Shown here piece by piece: positions 34,987 to 47,651 of a stretch of 64,000 nucleotides of DNA (its first letter is position 1; the number at the start of each line of letters is the position of its first letter). The notes under the pieces are model-generated. The model was not told the DNA's origin and did not search any database. It was given only the letters and a program-made list of their open reading frames with translations. The position numbers were made by a program, and so were the translations under genes. The DNA comes from Galerina marginata (taxonomy: Eukaryota; Basidiomycota; Agaricomycetes; Agaricales; Galerinaceae), in NCBI GenBank assembly GCA_023014335.1, contig JAECYW010000003.1, forward strand, positions 2,542,001 through 2,606,000. Reading direction: 5' to 3'.

Positions 34987-37900
34987 ATGGCGTCAAACAA
35001 ACCCAACAAGCTGGCGTTTCTGTCTATGCCAGCGCCGGCTTCTTATGTCGCTGGTTTGGGTCGAGGGTATGTCTTTTCCATTCTTTTCCATCCGATTGAG
35101 TTCTAGTTAACCACTGCCACAGTGCTTCTGGTTTTACGACTCGTTCTGATATCGGACCTGCGAGAGAGGGACCTTCAGCAGAGGTCATTGCGTGCGTGTT
35201 TTATTCTTTCACCGGAGTCATTCACTGACTGCTTATCGGTCGTCCAGGGAAGCACAGGCGAAACGAGGAGAGGAGGTCGAACCCGACCCCGAGCAGTTCC
35301 AGGACCCAGACAACGAATATGGCCTCTTCGCCGGTACAACATACGAACAGGACGATGAAGAAGCTGACAAGATCTATGAAGGTGTGGACGAGGCCATGGA
35401 TTCGCGGAGGCGTGCCAGGAGGTGGGTCTCTTAAGTTCTCGTTGGGTCAGTCGCTCCGCTTTTTTCTCGATGGTCTGACTTCATCTCCTTTGCTTTAAAT
35501 TTTATACGACTTTAGAGAGGCTCAGGAACAAGCGGAACTCGCGAAGCACCGGGCAGAGCGTCCCAAAATCCAGCAACAGTTCGCCGACTTGAAACGTGGC
35601 CTGTCTGCGGTTACCGATGAAGAGTGGGAGAGCATACCGGAGGTTGGCAATTTGACGAGGAAGAAGAGGAGAAGGGAGGAACGCACCTACGTCGTTCCTG
35701 ATAGTGTGCTAGTCGGAGACCGCAGCAAGACGGAATATGAGAGCTCTTTGGACGTTAGACAGCAGCAGGTATGCTGTTTTACTTTTTTGACGGTCTCTGG
35801 CAGTTGTTAATCGGATTTTTTTATAGGCTGGAGGCTTTGAAACGCCTGCTGAATCTGGGGCGCTAACCAACTTCGTCGAAATCGGACAAGCAAGAGACAA
35901 GATCCTTTCTCTCAAGCTCGATCAAGTACGTTATTTGCTCGTTTGCTTTCCCTCTTTCTGACCCCTCTCCACTTAGATATCTGGCACAGCAACCACGAAC
36001 GGCACATCGACCTCCGTCGATCCCAAAGGTTACCTGACATCCCTTGACAGTGTCATCCTCAAATCCGATGCCGAGATCGGTGATATCAAGCGCGCAAGGA
36101 TGCTTTTTGACTCTTTGGTCAAATCCAACCCCAAACACTCACCAGGCTGGATCGCTGCGGCGTGTTTAGAAGAACACGCCGGAAGGATGGTCGCCGCGCG
36201 GAAGATCATCAAGCTAGGCTGCGAGCAGTGTCCGAAGAGCGAGGATGTGTGGCTAGAAGCTGCGCGACTGCATGTGAGTGATGTTTTATTACAGAGGCTT
36301 TTTTGTTTGACAACTTTCGTAGAACAATGAAGATGCAAAAGTCGTACTAGCCAACGCTGTGCAGCATGTAGGTCAGAGTGTGCGGATCTGGCTGGCTGCT
36401 GCTGACCTGGAGCATGACGTGAAAGCCAAGAAACGTGTTTTACGAAAAGGTTTTTTGTTCCTCCACTCTTTCCTATCACCTTGCTAAGCCACCTTACTCC
36501 ATCCAGCCCTCGAACACATTCCCAATTCTGTTCGCCTCTGGAAAGAAACGGTCAACCTTGAATCCTCCGCCGCCGACGCACGCATCCTCCTCGCCCGCGC
36601 AGTCGAAGTTATTCCCCTTTCCGTTGAGCTCTGGCTCGCCCTCGCACGGCTAGAATCGCCTGACAAAGCTAAAGCCGTCCTAAATAAAGCAAGGAAGGCA
36701 GTCCCGACCTCGCATGAGATTTGGATTGCTGCCGGGCGTCTACTGGAACAAGAAGCTTCCGCGCCATCAGATACCAAGACACCTGAACAGAGGGCCAAAG
36801 AGCTCGAGGTCGTGGACAAAACCGTCGAAGCCGCCGTACGCGAGCTCCGTCGGCACCAGGTCCTCCTCACGCGCGAGCAATGGCTGAAGGAAGCTGAAAA
36901 ATGCGAAGCTGAAGGCAGCGTCCGCACTTCGGAGGCCATTGTAAAGGCCACCGTCGCTATGGAAGTCGAGGAGGAAGACCGACTGGATACCTGGGTGAGC
37001 GATGCGGAGGCGGCGGAGGGGCGGGGGATGGTCGGTACTGCACGGGCGGTGTTGGCGTATGCGCTTAAGGTATACCCGGAGAGGAGGAACTTGTGGCGCC
37101 GCGCGGCAGAGCTGGAGAAGGCACATGGGACGAGGTGAGTCGGCCATTTGCGTTTTCATTACTTTTGCTGACGTTAATTCCTTCACGCAGAGAAAGTCTA
37201 GACGCAATCCTCAACCGGGCGGTCGTGCACTGTCCTCAGGCCGAGGTGCTGTGGCTGATGGCTGCTAAGGAAAAATGGCTCGCAGGCGATGTCCCAGCTG
37301 CACGAGAAGTTCTCGAGCGGGCATTTGTTGCCAACCCCGAGAGCGAGCAGATCTGGCTTGCAGCTGTCAAGCTAGAGGCGGAAAACGGCGAGTTCGGGGT
37401 GGCCAGGGAGCTGTTGATCCGAGCACGTACTGTGGCTGATACCGAACGTGTATGTTTTCACAAGTCAATTCAACTAAGTAGGCAATTCTGAAACCCTCCA
37501 CCCTTCTAGATCTGGATGAAGTCGGCGGTATTCGAACGCCAGCAAGGCCAAATGTCAATAGCCCTCGAAACACTCTCGACTGCGCTCACGAAATTCCCAA
37601 AATTCCCGAAACTCTACATGATACAAGGCCAGATCCACCAAGCTTCCTCGAATCTCGCTGCAGCGCGAGCCTCCTTTGCCGCAGGGCTCAAAGCTACGCC
37701 CAAGGAACCCACCCTCTGGATCCTTGCCAGCCGGCTCGAAGAAGCAGATGGGAAGAGCATACGCGCCCGCGCCTTGTTGGAGAAGGCTCGTTTATTGAAT
37801 CCTGCAAACGAGCACCTTTGGGCCGAGTCTGTCGGGGTGGAAGAACGCTCTGCCGGTGCGGCACAGGCAAAAGCCATGCTCTCGCGTGCGCTGCAGGAGT

Positions 37901-38357
37901 GCCCAGCCTCCGGCCTGCTGTGGTCGATGGCCCTCTGGGCCGAGCCACGCGCGTCGAGGAAGACGAAGAGCGTGGATGCCTTGAGGAAGACGAAGGACAG
38001 TCCGTTGGTGGTGTGTACCGTTGCCCGGGTGCTATGGGCAGACCGGATGATCGAGAGAGCACGGGATTGGTTTGGGAGGGCGACTGCGACAGATCCAGAT
38101 CTGGGTGATATTTGGGCATGGTGGTTGAAGTTTGAGAGGCAGCACGGTAATGAGGTTTGTTTTTCAATCGTTTTTTCTTCTTTCGTTTTCTGACTTTCTT
38201 TTTTGTGATCTAGGAACAAAGAGAGATTGTAAGAACAAAAGCTGTCGCAGCGGAGCCCCACCACTCGCCTATGTGGCAGTCGATTGCGAAAGATGTGGCG
38301 AATGTGGGCAAGTCGACGAGGGAGATCCTGGAGGCGGTGGCTGATGCATTGAAGTAG
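34987..38357 (+). CDS. prp6: Pre-mRNA-splicing factor Prp6 (U5 snRNP/tri-snRNP)
   Basis: Eleven exons (34987-35066, 35123-35191, 35248-35421, 35516-35768, 35827-35925, 35977-36273, 36323-36449, 36507-37134, 37191-37449, 37510-38154, 38214-38357) give 924 residues, the usual length. The N-terminus is a PRP1_N domain ([40 protein letters not shown]). The rest is a long series of HAT/TPR helical repeats, recognisable from W-x2-A and P-x-S/N-E-x-I/L-W patterns such as [48 protein letters not shown] and [20 protein letters not shown]. Prp6 bridges U5 with U4/U6 in the tri-snRNP and acts in the nucleus. All exon phases close without exception. Confidence 0.97.
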
Positions 38358-38716
38358 TTGCTTATCTGAGTTATCTTTCGGCGTCATCAACGAGTTCGTT
38401 GACTAATATGTATTTTCCCCGCCTGATGATGATGACGGTTCCAAATTGGGAAAAATAACCGAAAGAGGAAATGCATGATTCAACTTCAACGAGGAGGCAT
38501 GTTACGTCGGATCAGAATCTCGGAATTGTTGGCAGTGCTCTCCATAAGTAATTTTATCTCGTACTACTACAATCTTAAGCAAGACTAACAAAAAAAAAAT
38601 CATAGTAACGACTAGGCGAATAAGTATCATGGAGCTCGCCCTCCACAACTACAGAACACGGTAGGCTGGGATAGAAGATTCTGTCGTGTGCGCCAGGACA
38701 CCCTAAGGGTCAGCCA
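38358..38716. other. Convergent spacer between prp6 and paralogue B
   Basis: This 359-bp stretch holds the 3' ends of two convergent genes. No further feature is seen. Confidence 0.6.
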
Positions 38717-41035
38717 TCAAGTAGGAAGTTCATCTGGGTCATCGACCTTCTCCTTTATCATCTGGTGATGCTAATCAACGTCCCTGAAATTATGATGCAA
38801 CTTGAGGTGCGTACCTCTTTGGTGGGAAAAGCCACACGATCCCCTAATTTCGCGGTGGGTTTACCGACCTCTGCCTCAACGGGAGCCTCGTCGCCACCGG
38901 TACGCTCAGCTAAGGCAAGTACCTTAGGATCGACTGGGTCATATACATATCTTCCCTTCTTCCGCCTGGCCATGGCTATAACGAAGACGACAAAAGTAGC
39001 CAAATTTATAACAGTCATCGGCATTAAAAAACCGATATGTTCTGGCCCCGCTGTCCACCCAAGTACCGTATAGGTCACTGACCCATTCACTTCACGGGTA
39101 CAAGACGACGGCCGACCGTCGAAGGTCGAATATAGCAATCGAGTGTATGTAGCCTACCGTACACAATGAGGAATTGAATGGGGAATGGGTTAGAACGACG
39201 AACCTCGTACTCCAAGATACCTTGAATCATCGCCTCGTATAACTGGAGATAGATAGGGTCTTGGTCATAGGGAGGTAACTTGAAAGACTTCACTCCAAAC
39301 GTAATGACCGATTCAGCGACTAGATTAGCTTGCTGATTCTGTGCCTGCGCTACAAGGCCCCCTAGCGCTACCACTGCCTGTTCGATGAAACCAGTAAACG
39401 TGTTCGCAGAGGTTTCAGTTGGTTCGGTTAAGCCAAAAATGCCTGGGCTTGACTGATATAGCACTGGGAATATAGCGGGCTGTATTGGAGACACAGTGCA
39501 AGTGATATTCCCAATCGACGTTGCATAATTTCCGCGTCCGCGCAGGTAGATGAAATAAGACGGCTCCGGTCCCGTATCGGGCAGCGACTTGCATGCCCAG
39601 AACACTAGGCTGTTGTTGGAGTTCATCGTTGTGTATGAAATTACGTTCGTCAAAACATCAGCCGCTCCATCGCATGTGCCGTTAAACTGCAGCGCAGTCC
39701 CAGTTGAGTCTCCAATTACTGGATAGACTTTGACCGGGGTTTGAGAGTCGTATTTGCAGCTGATGTTACTGGTGACACCTTGATTCGCGACAGTGTAATT
39801 GTATGAAATCATCCTCGCTAGTTCTTCCGGATCAGAGAAGGGAGAGGTTTCAAGTGTGTCGAAGGCAGGAACGCCATTGGGACCAATAGGTAAGACGCCT
39901 CGAATGGGTCCTAAGAATTGCAGGCCATCTTTGGCACCCAGCTGAGTGAATGACAGACTTTCCGAGTTGTTTGAAAGCAATGAAAGGATCTTGGAAAGGT
40001 GGAGACTGTCAGATCAAGTTACTGGTATTTCAGCCCGACTCACGTTACCGCGACCGGAGTCCAGGACATCAACCATTTGATTCTCCCCGAGACAGGTGGT
40101 GTAATTCGCACCATTAAACATCTGATAGTAACGTGCGGTCAGTGATATATACACTCTGCGGTCGGACCCAGCTCACCTTCCAGTCGCAAACGTTGGGTAT
40201 CGGATTCGCATTGAGCCAAGCGAGACAGTCGGGGGCAGTTGATCCAAAGTCAATCTCATTTCCTCTGAGAAGCACCGTTTGGTCGAAAGGGACTGGAGTT
40301 ATCAGACTCGTGACGCCAGATGTTACATTCGTGAAGGTGTATATGCAAAGCCCTACCAAGGCCACGCGTAACCACCTTCTGCGGGCAAGGAGATATTCAC
40401 GATCTTCCACGCCCCAGGGAAATTTTTGATTCCTGAATGCTGATATCAACGAAAGATGGAAAACGGTAACAGAGTCCTTCGCGGCCATCCATCCTTGGGC
40501 AAAACGGAGGATCGCCATCGAAAAGAGTAAGACGATGATGTTGTTGGCGATGGAACCGATCTGCGTTATGAAGAAGGTAGTAGTCGAAGGGTTATCTGTC
40601 ACAACCTGTGCGAAATGGCTGGTCAGTTCTATGCCATGCAGACCCCAAAGGACGCCGAAAAAGATCCAAGGCCAGCACAACATGATGAGGATTGCGGCCA
40701 GCCATACAAAGTCATTTGGATGGCCGCTGTAAGTCAAAGGGGGAGTTCCCCTTTCTGCCGTGTCTGGAAAGGCTACCATGTTAGTACGCTCTTAAACAAC
40801 GAAAAAAATGCCGACCAGATGCTCGGTGACTCTCTTGGACGAGGGTAGCTCCAGTGTCCCGAGTATTGAATGGCGGCTTTTGTAGTTTCTCGTTGGTTGA
40901 CGACGAATTGGATTCATGTTTTTCCTCAGATGCCGACGAACTGTCCTGAGCGACGAATGTAACTCCTGTTGGTAGCTCAGGCCTTGGCGGGAGTTCTGGC
41001 TTTTCCGGCGCTGAAGCAGAGGCTGAAGTGTCCAT
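38717..41035 (-). CDS. Basidiomycete-specific multi-pass membrane protein, paralogue B
   Basis: Exons 40816-41035, 40177-40763, 40044-40121, 39204-39989, 38815-39153 and 38717-38761 give 684 residues. It is clearly paralogous to 30420-32645, with the same intron positions and phases and shared landmarks: WPWIFFGVLW, TFTNVTSGVTSLITPVPFDQ, NYTTCLGENQ, LSFTQLGAKDGLQFLGPIRG, GVLPIGPNGVPAFDTLETSP, ITFGVKSFKLP, AMIQGILEYE, HIGFLMPMTVINLATFVVFV. The N-terminal cytoplasmic tail is Ser/Glu/Pro-rich and poorly conserved, and the C-terminal tail ends KVDDPDELPT. Sequons and Cys mark a large luminal or extracellular domain. Start ATG at 41035 (MDTSASASAPEKPE) was chosen because upstream in-frame sequence lacks similarity. 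Function unknown. Confidence 0.88.
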
Positions 41036-42421
41036 TGAAGCCCTAGCTTGGAAGTGAGAAAGAGTGCGACTTAATTGTCCCCTGATGCTCTTCCGCCTAC
41101 CTTTGCAAGGTAACCACGCCTCAGAAACGTGCCCGTATGTCAGTGTTTTTGGGAACAGATTGAATCTACTTTCTGGAAAATGGACGGTCATTGGATTAAA
41201 CCTAGATCAAAACGAGGCCGGAGTTCAACGGTAAATTTGTGGGTTTTTCAATCTGCGGACATATTGCTCTGTTATGGTCGATGACTTATGAGCGCCTATT
41301 TTGCCTAATCGGAAGTTAAATCGTCACCTGGCCGTTCTGTGCCCGTTCTTTCCGGTGAATTATATTCTCCGCATGGGACGCATGTTTTTCTAGCTAACAT
41401 TGGGCTATGACACCTGTTCAGACCAAACACAAGGAAGAAATATTAATTGGGGCTGGGGTGTTTGTCTTCTCAGTCGAGTCACCGACTTGAAATATATTCC
41501 AGCCCGTATTTTGCGATAAGGGAAGAGGTTTTAGGGATTTTGGTGATTGAACAGTGGCCTTCGTCTTTCAGACTTCTCGATACGGCCATTTCCCTTTCGT
41601 CGGCCTTTGTCAGTACATTGGCCCCATGAGCTTGCTTGCTAACATTTGGAGGGTTTATCTGATCAAAACGAGGCGCATCCGACAGCAATTATGAAGGGTC
41701 TTCATTTACCACCATCCTCTCGATAGCCTTTTGCGCGCCTATATGGTTTTTCCGGGCGGAAATGAAAACAATACTTATCCATCGTTTCCGGAAACCCTAT
41801 TTCCAGCTGGTAGGCGTGTTTTGCGGCCTTCTTGTGATATGACACCTGTTCACGCAGAACGAACGTTGGAGGTGAAGTGATCTTGCTTGAACTGCTGTCT
41901 TTTCTTAGTCACCCTTTCACACTCCGCCATCATGTTTACTCTACAACAACACCAAAACAAAGTACAAACAACTCCTTGATCACAACCATTGAAGCTTGAA
42001 GGCGCTTGCTTCTGAACGCACTGACTCTCAAATCCTAAAACGACCTGAAACCTCTCTGCCAAAACAATTCCGAAATAACCACCGGCTTTTACGTCTATTT
42101 TTACGTCCAATGTCCAACCCCTCGACACGTTCTAGAAATGTTGTTCCAGAACGATGGTCGTGTCGTCACTTTGATAAGTAAACTTGACCGCTACACAGCA
42201 GGAAGTTTTGACAGAACCCTACTTTCTTACCTCGTGTGGTTGATGATGAACCCTTCCGTTCTGTCAATGTGATAACGATCAATAATTATGCTATTCATGT
42301 CGAGCGGCTAACTTGACGGTTCTAACCCACCTGGCGAAAAATCTAGTAGCAACTCGTGCGAGGATATAAGTTGTTATGCGCCTTCAGTTTAACTTGGGTA
42401 ACAGTCCTTGTCGTGCCCAGC
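41036..42421. other. Divergent intergenic region
   Basis: About 1.4 kb lie between paralogue B (minus) and the GH5-like gene (plus). No gene is seen; promoters of both must lie here. Confidence 0.55.
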
Positions 42422-44411
42422 ATGTCTCTGGCTCTTTGTCTAGTCGTTGTCCTCCAATTCTGGTTCACGGCTGCCACAAATCTAGTGGGGCGAAACAATA
42501 CCTCTGGTTTCGTTTCCGTTCACGGAGGCCGCTTCCAGTTGGATGGCAAGTGAGTCGGTCTTGGCTTCCCCATGCTTAGTCGTTGACGTCGTGGATAGTC
42601 TCTTCCGCTTTTACGGGACAAATGCATACTGGTTACAAATGACCACGGACGACGACATGGACTTGACCTTGCATGATATCGCCACCGCTGGCTTCAGGGT
42701 CGTTCGCACTTGGGCTTTCAACGACGTCTCAAGCAAACCTTCTTCAGGTCCCTACTTCCAGGTATTATATCAATCGTTGCATCTTTCGTTCACAGTTTGA
42801 CCCGTCTGAAAGATTTTAAATGCCGGCAAGGCAACGATTAACGAAGGCGCTGATGGTCTCCAGCGACTCGACAAACTCGTTGCGACTGCCAGCAAGTACG
42901 GGCTCAAAGTAGTGCTGACACTCACGAACAACTGGAATCCTGAGAGACCAGCAGCCAGCAGCTCCTGGAACCGTCGGAACAATGACGGGCTTCCTAGGGG
43001 GTACCTCTCTAACGACTACGGTTCGTACCACGATGACTAGCCCCTCATTCGAAGAATTAAATTATCTATAGGAGGGATGGACCTCTACGTTCAGGCCTTC
43101 CATTCCGGCGGGACGCACGACTTGTTTTACACCGATGCCTCCATTATCAGTGCCTTCAAAAACTATGTTTCTCATGTAGTATCACGGTACGCCAACAACC
43201 CCGCGGTTCTTGGCTGGGAATTAGGGAACGACTTGCGCTGTTCCTCCACTCTCCCTGCGTCGTCGTCCTGCAATACGGCTACCATTACGAAGTGGGTCAA
43301 CGACATCTGTTAGTAATTTACCTTCATGTTGGTCCTTCGTGTTAACTTCTGTCTCGAATCGCAGCTGGCTATATCAAAACCCTTGACTCGAATCACCTGA
43401 TAACCGCAGGGTACGTTTTCCTTCATGTCCGTGTCCGTGATCAGGTTAATAATTTGATTCCAGGGATGGAGGCTTCTACTGCCTCAGCTGCAAGAAGTTG
43501 TATGCCACCCAGTACACGAAGCCTACGCCCTCGCTTCCGGGACCTTCGTTTGACGGCTCGTACGGAGTGGATACCGAAGACATCATGGCCGTTCCTTGCA
43601 TTGATTTCGGTTCTTTGTATGCCTGCCCTCATGTTACTCCCGTTCAATATTGATGTTCTCACAGCCAACTGTTCCCTGACCAAACAAACTATTTCCCTGA
43701 GGCAAACGACAATTTTGCGACCAAGGCCATTGGGGATGGTGGTAAATGGGTTGCTGTACATTCGAATACGGCAACACTGTGAGTATGCCGGACCTCTTAT
43801 ATCCAGTACAAATGTAATGTCATCCTTGTGCTCCTAGGTTAGGTAAACCGGAATTGCTCACAGCTGTTGCGATCGTGACGAAGGAACACTGGTCGTTGTT
43901 TGTTCCTTTCAACGGAACCGCTCGTTTGCCTGACGGGACGCCTTGTCGTACGCAAATATTCTCTCTTTTCAAGGCTACATTTGACATTTCTGTATTCAGG
44001 TGGAGTCGAAGATTTCCAGCAAGATTACGCCTTCACCTCTTGGGCAGGGAGTGCGTCCCATCCTCAAAGCTCATGCTCCCCATCTTATATTGACTGAACA
44101 CGAACCGCTTTCTAGCTGCTCTCAACGGTAATGTTGACGGAGTTCTTGAATACCTTGTAAGCGAGAATATCCTTTAGCATCGTGCATTTCTAATGTTATT
44201 ATTAGTGGCTCCAAGACGGCCTGACCAGCCACGGGACAACGCACAAGAGAGATCTAACCACATCCCCCCAGGATGGAAGCGGACAGTGAGTGTTTCTTAG
44301 TTAATCCAACTTGACTCGAACGATAACTCAATGTCCTGCAGCTACGTTGGCCCGGCAAATAAGCAAACAGCTGAACAAAATGCTATGACCTTACCCCCCA
44401 TCACAAATTGA
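42422..44411 (+). CDS. Secreted GH5 mannanase-like protein with altered catalytic motifs
   Basis: Twelve exons (42422-42549, 42599-42761, 42813-43020, 43072-43308, 43365-43410, 43464-43616, 43665-43778, 43838-43947, 44000-44050, 44116-44156, 44206-44285, 44342-44411) give 466 residues. A signal peptide (MSLALCLVVVLQFWFTAATN) precedes GH5 family signatures: YGTNAYWLQM, GFRVVRTWAFND, LQRLDKLVATASKYGLKVVL, YANNPAVLGWELGNDLRC, NHLITAGDGGF, GVDTEDIMAVPCIDFGSFQL. This is the layout of fungal endo-beta-1,4-mannanases of subfamily GH5_7. The usual acid/base NE of WELANEPRC is ND here, and the expected EEFG-type nucleophile motif after GKP is GKPELLTAVAIV, without Glu-Glu. The protein may be a binding or noncanonical relative rather than an active mannanase. 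Confidence 0.85.
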
Positions 44412-45365
44412 TTTGGATAGACATTCCTCTGGACTTTTCAGACTCTTCTTCACTCTTGACATTGTCTCCTCATTGCGATCGTTCAGACACTTTTGCATTT
44501 TTACGCGCCTTTTCAGTGACGGTTGCGGACTTTTCTTTTGTAGACAGGACTCCTCGCATTCCTGAGACCGGAATATTTCTTCCATCATTACACACATTAC
44601 ACATTTGACGATTGTATTACAATTGACGATCTCGCACCTTTTTCAACATTTATCTTTCTAAACTGCGAAATTTTGTCATGACACACGCAAGGAAGATAAT
44701 CCTCTGAGGTGAGCTCCGGCCATTTGGTTTTATTTAAACTTTAAAGCGGCGAGCTTCTCATAACTGTAGGTCGTGCTTGTGCGTAAATAAGAAGTTGCTC
44801 TTTATCGGGAAAGTCGGTTAGTACACTAACTTCAACCCCAAGTTAAATGAATTTTCAGTTTGTTTGGTGGTGATAGTCTCGACTTACTGTCTAGAGAAAA
44901 CGGAGAAAGGTTACAGTTGTGCAATGAAGAATGAGCTGGCGCTACACAGTCGTTGCAGGTAAAACCGCATGAAAAATTCAAACTCGACAAAACTACGGAC
45001 TTCGGCGCGACCTCCCTGGGAAACACTCGGTGTCGGGAATTTCAGTTACCCGGCATACTCTATGGACGCGTCATAAATCTAACTATGAACCACCACCATG
45101 TACCCCTGCTCTAAGCTGCAGCAGGAGACGGAGCACGAATGACAGTCGAATTGTAATCGTGGCTTCACTGCTTATAGATACCCGACTCAATTGGCGCTCT
45201 AGACTCGATTTTGCCAACTAGAAGTCCAGAGTCAGGCAAACGCAGCCAACGCGCCAATTTTCGCCTAATCTTGCGCTATCCGACTTCCAATTACCACCTC
45301 GAAGCATCTCTGAGTCACCTTCCCATCTCCCCATTCGAGAGGGCCCACCGAAGGCCCACAACCCC
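44412..45365. other. Convergent intergenic region
   Basis: About 950 bp between the GH5-like and F-box genes. No gene is supported. Confidence 0.55.
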
Positions 45366-46877
45366 TTACATCACGTCCAAATCTCCATCCTTCTCTGCCA
45401 ATGGCAAAAATGCAACTCGCAGGCGGCCCCTGTCGCTAAATCGCTTCCATGCACCAGCCCGAATGCACTCTTCTGCAAATCCTACTTGAGCCCCCTCAAT
45501 CCCCGCCGATCGTACTTGGAGCTGCACCTCTACCGTCTTCAGCTTCTCAGGCAAGGGTTCGAGCGCTTCGTCGATGACTGACGGGAGAGAACACCAGGTA
45601 AATGGGCGGAGAATGGCGTAATCTGGCACACCGTAATACGAGTAATCGACTTTGGCGTCGATCGTGAGGGTGATGGATATTTTCTCAATAGAAGGCGGTA
45701 TTGGTGGCATTGTTGTTGTGACCTCGTGAACCACCGCGGAGGAAGAGCTGGATGAACAGAAGAGTTGGGCGAAGAACCCGCGGAAGAAGGCTTCAAGGAG
45801 TCGTGTGCTCGTCGAATGAGTCATGAAGAGCCCATCTATGTGCAACCAGCGAATATGCGTGAGGGGACCAAAGTCGATATCAGTCATATTCCGCAAGGCT
45901 GCACCAAAGAAATACAACCAAAAATAATATTAGCACGATGCACCCTGGGATTGAAGAAAAACCTTACCAGGAAAGGAACTTGGCAGAGTGACACACAATG
46001 CTTGGATACTCGATCCTGCACACTCAAAATATCGAGTGAGCATGCTAACCATTCGAGGTTCAGAATCGAGGTTCATCCTCAGCGAAACGATGGCTGGCAT
46101 AGGCCATTGGGCCACCAGCCACTCTAACAAGGCGATCCCGGCTGCGGCGCTTCTACTTAGGTTTTGATTTTGGCTCGGAATCTGGGATGAACGGCGGATA
46201 TCTAACAGAGGCACGCGGAACAGCGTTCCGACCTCGCGTTTTGTTAATCGAATACAACAATCCTCACCGCCGCCGATGCGTTCCTGCAACAAAGTTAGTT
46301 GAGCTGGATTCATCAACATAGTCGGGCGCGATATCGAAAGTGTCTCGAGAAGCGGCAGCGAGGACAAGTAGCCTAAAAATCGCAGAGGGCATTCTTCGAA
46401 TGCGACTCGATGCATCTCCAACGTCTTGACACTTTTGATCACGGACAGGACGCGCCACATTGTTTCCGGAATATCCACAGTAGAAAGGTCAGCGAATCGA
46501 ATTGCAGCGACACTCTGTAGTCGTCCTCGAATCCGGGGGAAGTGTGGAAGATACTCGACCAATGTCCCAGACTCGAGGCCCATGCTTCGCGCTCGCCTTT
46601 GCATCCACTGGCAAGGGAACTTCTGGGATCGGTCATATCCTGTGAAGACGATCCTAGAAATTGTGTTAGCAATGCTGCTCCATGGCGAGTCCAGGAGCTC
46701 CAGAAATCTGCAGAGTTTGGTCGACACAAGCTTCACTTCGGAGAACAAGTGGTATCGCGACACGGGAAGACATCTCGACGACGCAAGGCTGCATGCAAGG
46801 AGGGCTCTACGGTCATCGTGTAAGAAGTCGACAATTTCCTCTAGGGTTTCTTGGGGTAAAGTGGGGATGGTCAGCAT
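45366..46877 (-). CDS. F-box protein
   Basis: Exons 45968-46877 and 45366-45898 (69-nt intron, phase 1) give 480 residues. An N-terminal F-box-like motif (IPTLPQETLEEIVDFLHDDR, then LLACSLASSRCLPVSRYHLF) is typical of agaricomycete F-box proteins that bind Skp1 in SCF ubiquitin ligases. The rest has irregular leucine-rich stretches (VKTLEMHRVAFEECPLRFLG, LSSLPLLETLSISRPTM, HIRWLHIDGLF), probably a substrate-binding region. Such genes are highly expanded in mushrooms; the target is unknown. No signal peptide. Confidence 0.85.
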
Positions 46878-47551
46878 GATTGTAATCTAAAGGAGATTCC
46901 CGTCATATAAGCGGTACCACTTGCGAGTTTTGATATGAAAACGCACATTCGATGCCTAACGGTGGGTTGAATGCCTTTCGGAAAGCAACGCTGGTTATAT
47001 ACCTTACGAGACCGGCCCACTTGACCCTGGAGGCTGGAGTGGATTGGCCTTCGGTACGAGAAGCCTGAGCAAAATGAAAAAGAACCAGGCAAAAGCAAGA
47101 CGTCCCTGATTCGTGAAGATATGTGTGCGTATTTAATTGAAAGCTGGCGAACGGCGGTCCACCAGGGTAGATATCGCGAGGCGAAGGTCTCCGTGGGGGT
47201 CAAGTGCTCTGGATTAAATCATGGCAAGCGAGCTTGGGTCCTTCTGTCTGCGATGTCGATGTGGGGCTGGCGATTGACCAGATGGACATTCCTCGAACAT
47301 TCCGGGACTAGTACAGTCGCTGAATCGTACACGAAAATCAATCGGTGAAATTTAGAGTAAGGTTAAGTGAAGGCCGAGGTGGGTAAAGGGAGGACCGAGG
47401 TTCGGCGGACGTCGATCACTGGGATGAGTGTACGAGAATAAGCAACATTGCGGAAATGACACTCTGTTGCTGTCGATGTCAACTTGACCCCTAATAGCAA
47501 GCTGCAAAAACATAATACTGGCAAAAGTTGTTCTGGACCTGAAGTAAAAGA
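46878..47551. other. Intergenic between F-box gene and tRNA
   Basis: Promoter side of the F-box gene; no further feature is supported in about 670 bp. Confidence 0.5.
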
Positions 47552-47651
47552 TGGTTCAATCCAGGATCGAACTGGAGACCTTCTGTGCGCCAAAGAAGCT
47601 TTAGCAAATCTCAATGTGAGACAGAAATCATAACCACTAGACCATTGAACC
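47552..47651 (-). tRNA. tRNA-Val(CAC) with 27-nt intron
   Basis: On the minus strand the acceptor GGTTCAA (47651 downward) pairs perfectly with TTGAACC, followed by discriminator A. The A box reads TGGTCTAGTGGTTATGA and the B box GGTCTCCAGTTCGATCC. The anticodon stem TCTGT pairs with ACAGA. The loop is C-T-CAC-A-(intron)-C, so the anticodon is CAC (valine). The 27-nt intron after position 37 begins TTGAGATTTG and can pair with the anticodon loop, as usual. Mature length is 73 nt, and the 5-nt variable loop and T arm (TCCAG/CTGGA) are regular. Reading the loop one base earlier gives CTC (Glu), but then U33 and the stem fit poorly. Confidence 0.9.

Noticed and set aside
47552..47651. Assignment of the tRNA as Glu(CTC)
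   Set aside because: That reading gives a weaker anticodon stem and a wrong variable-loop length; Val(CAC) gives a regular 73-nt cloverleaf with U33.
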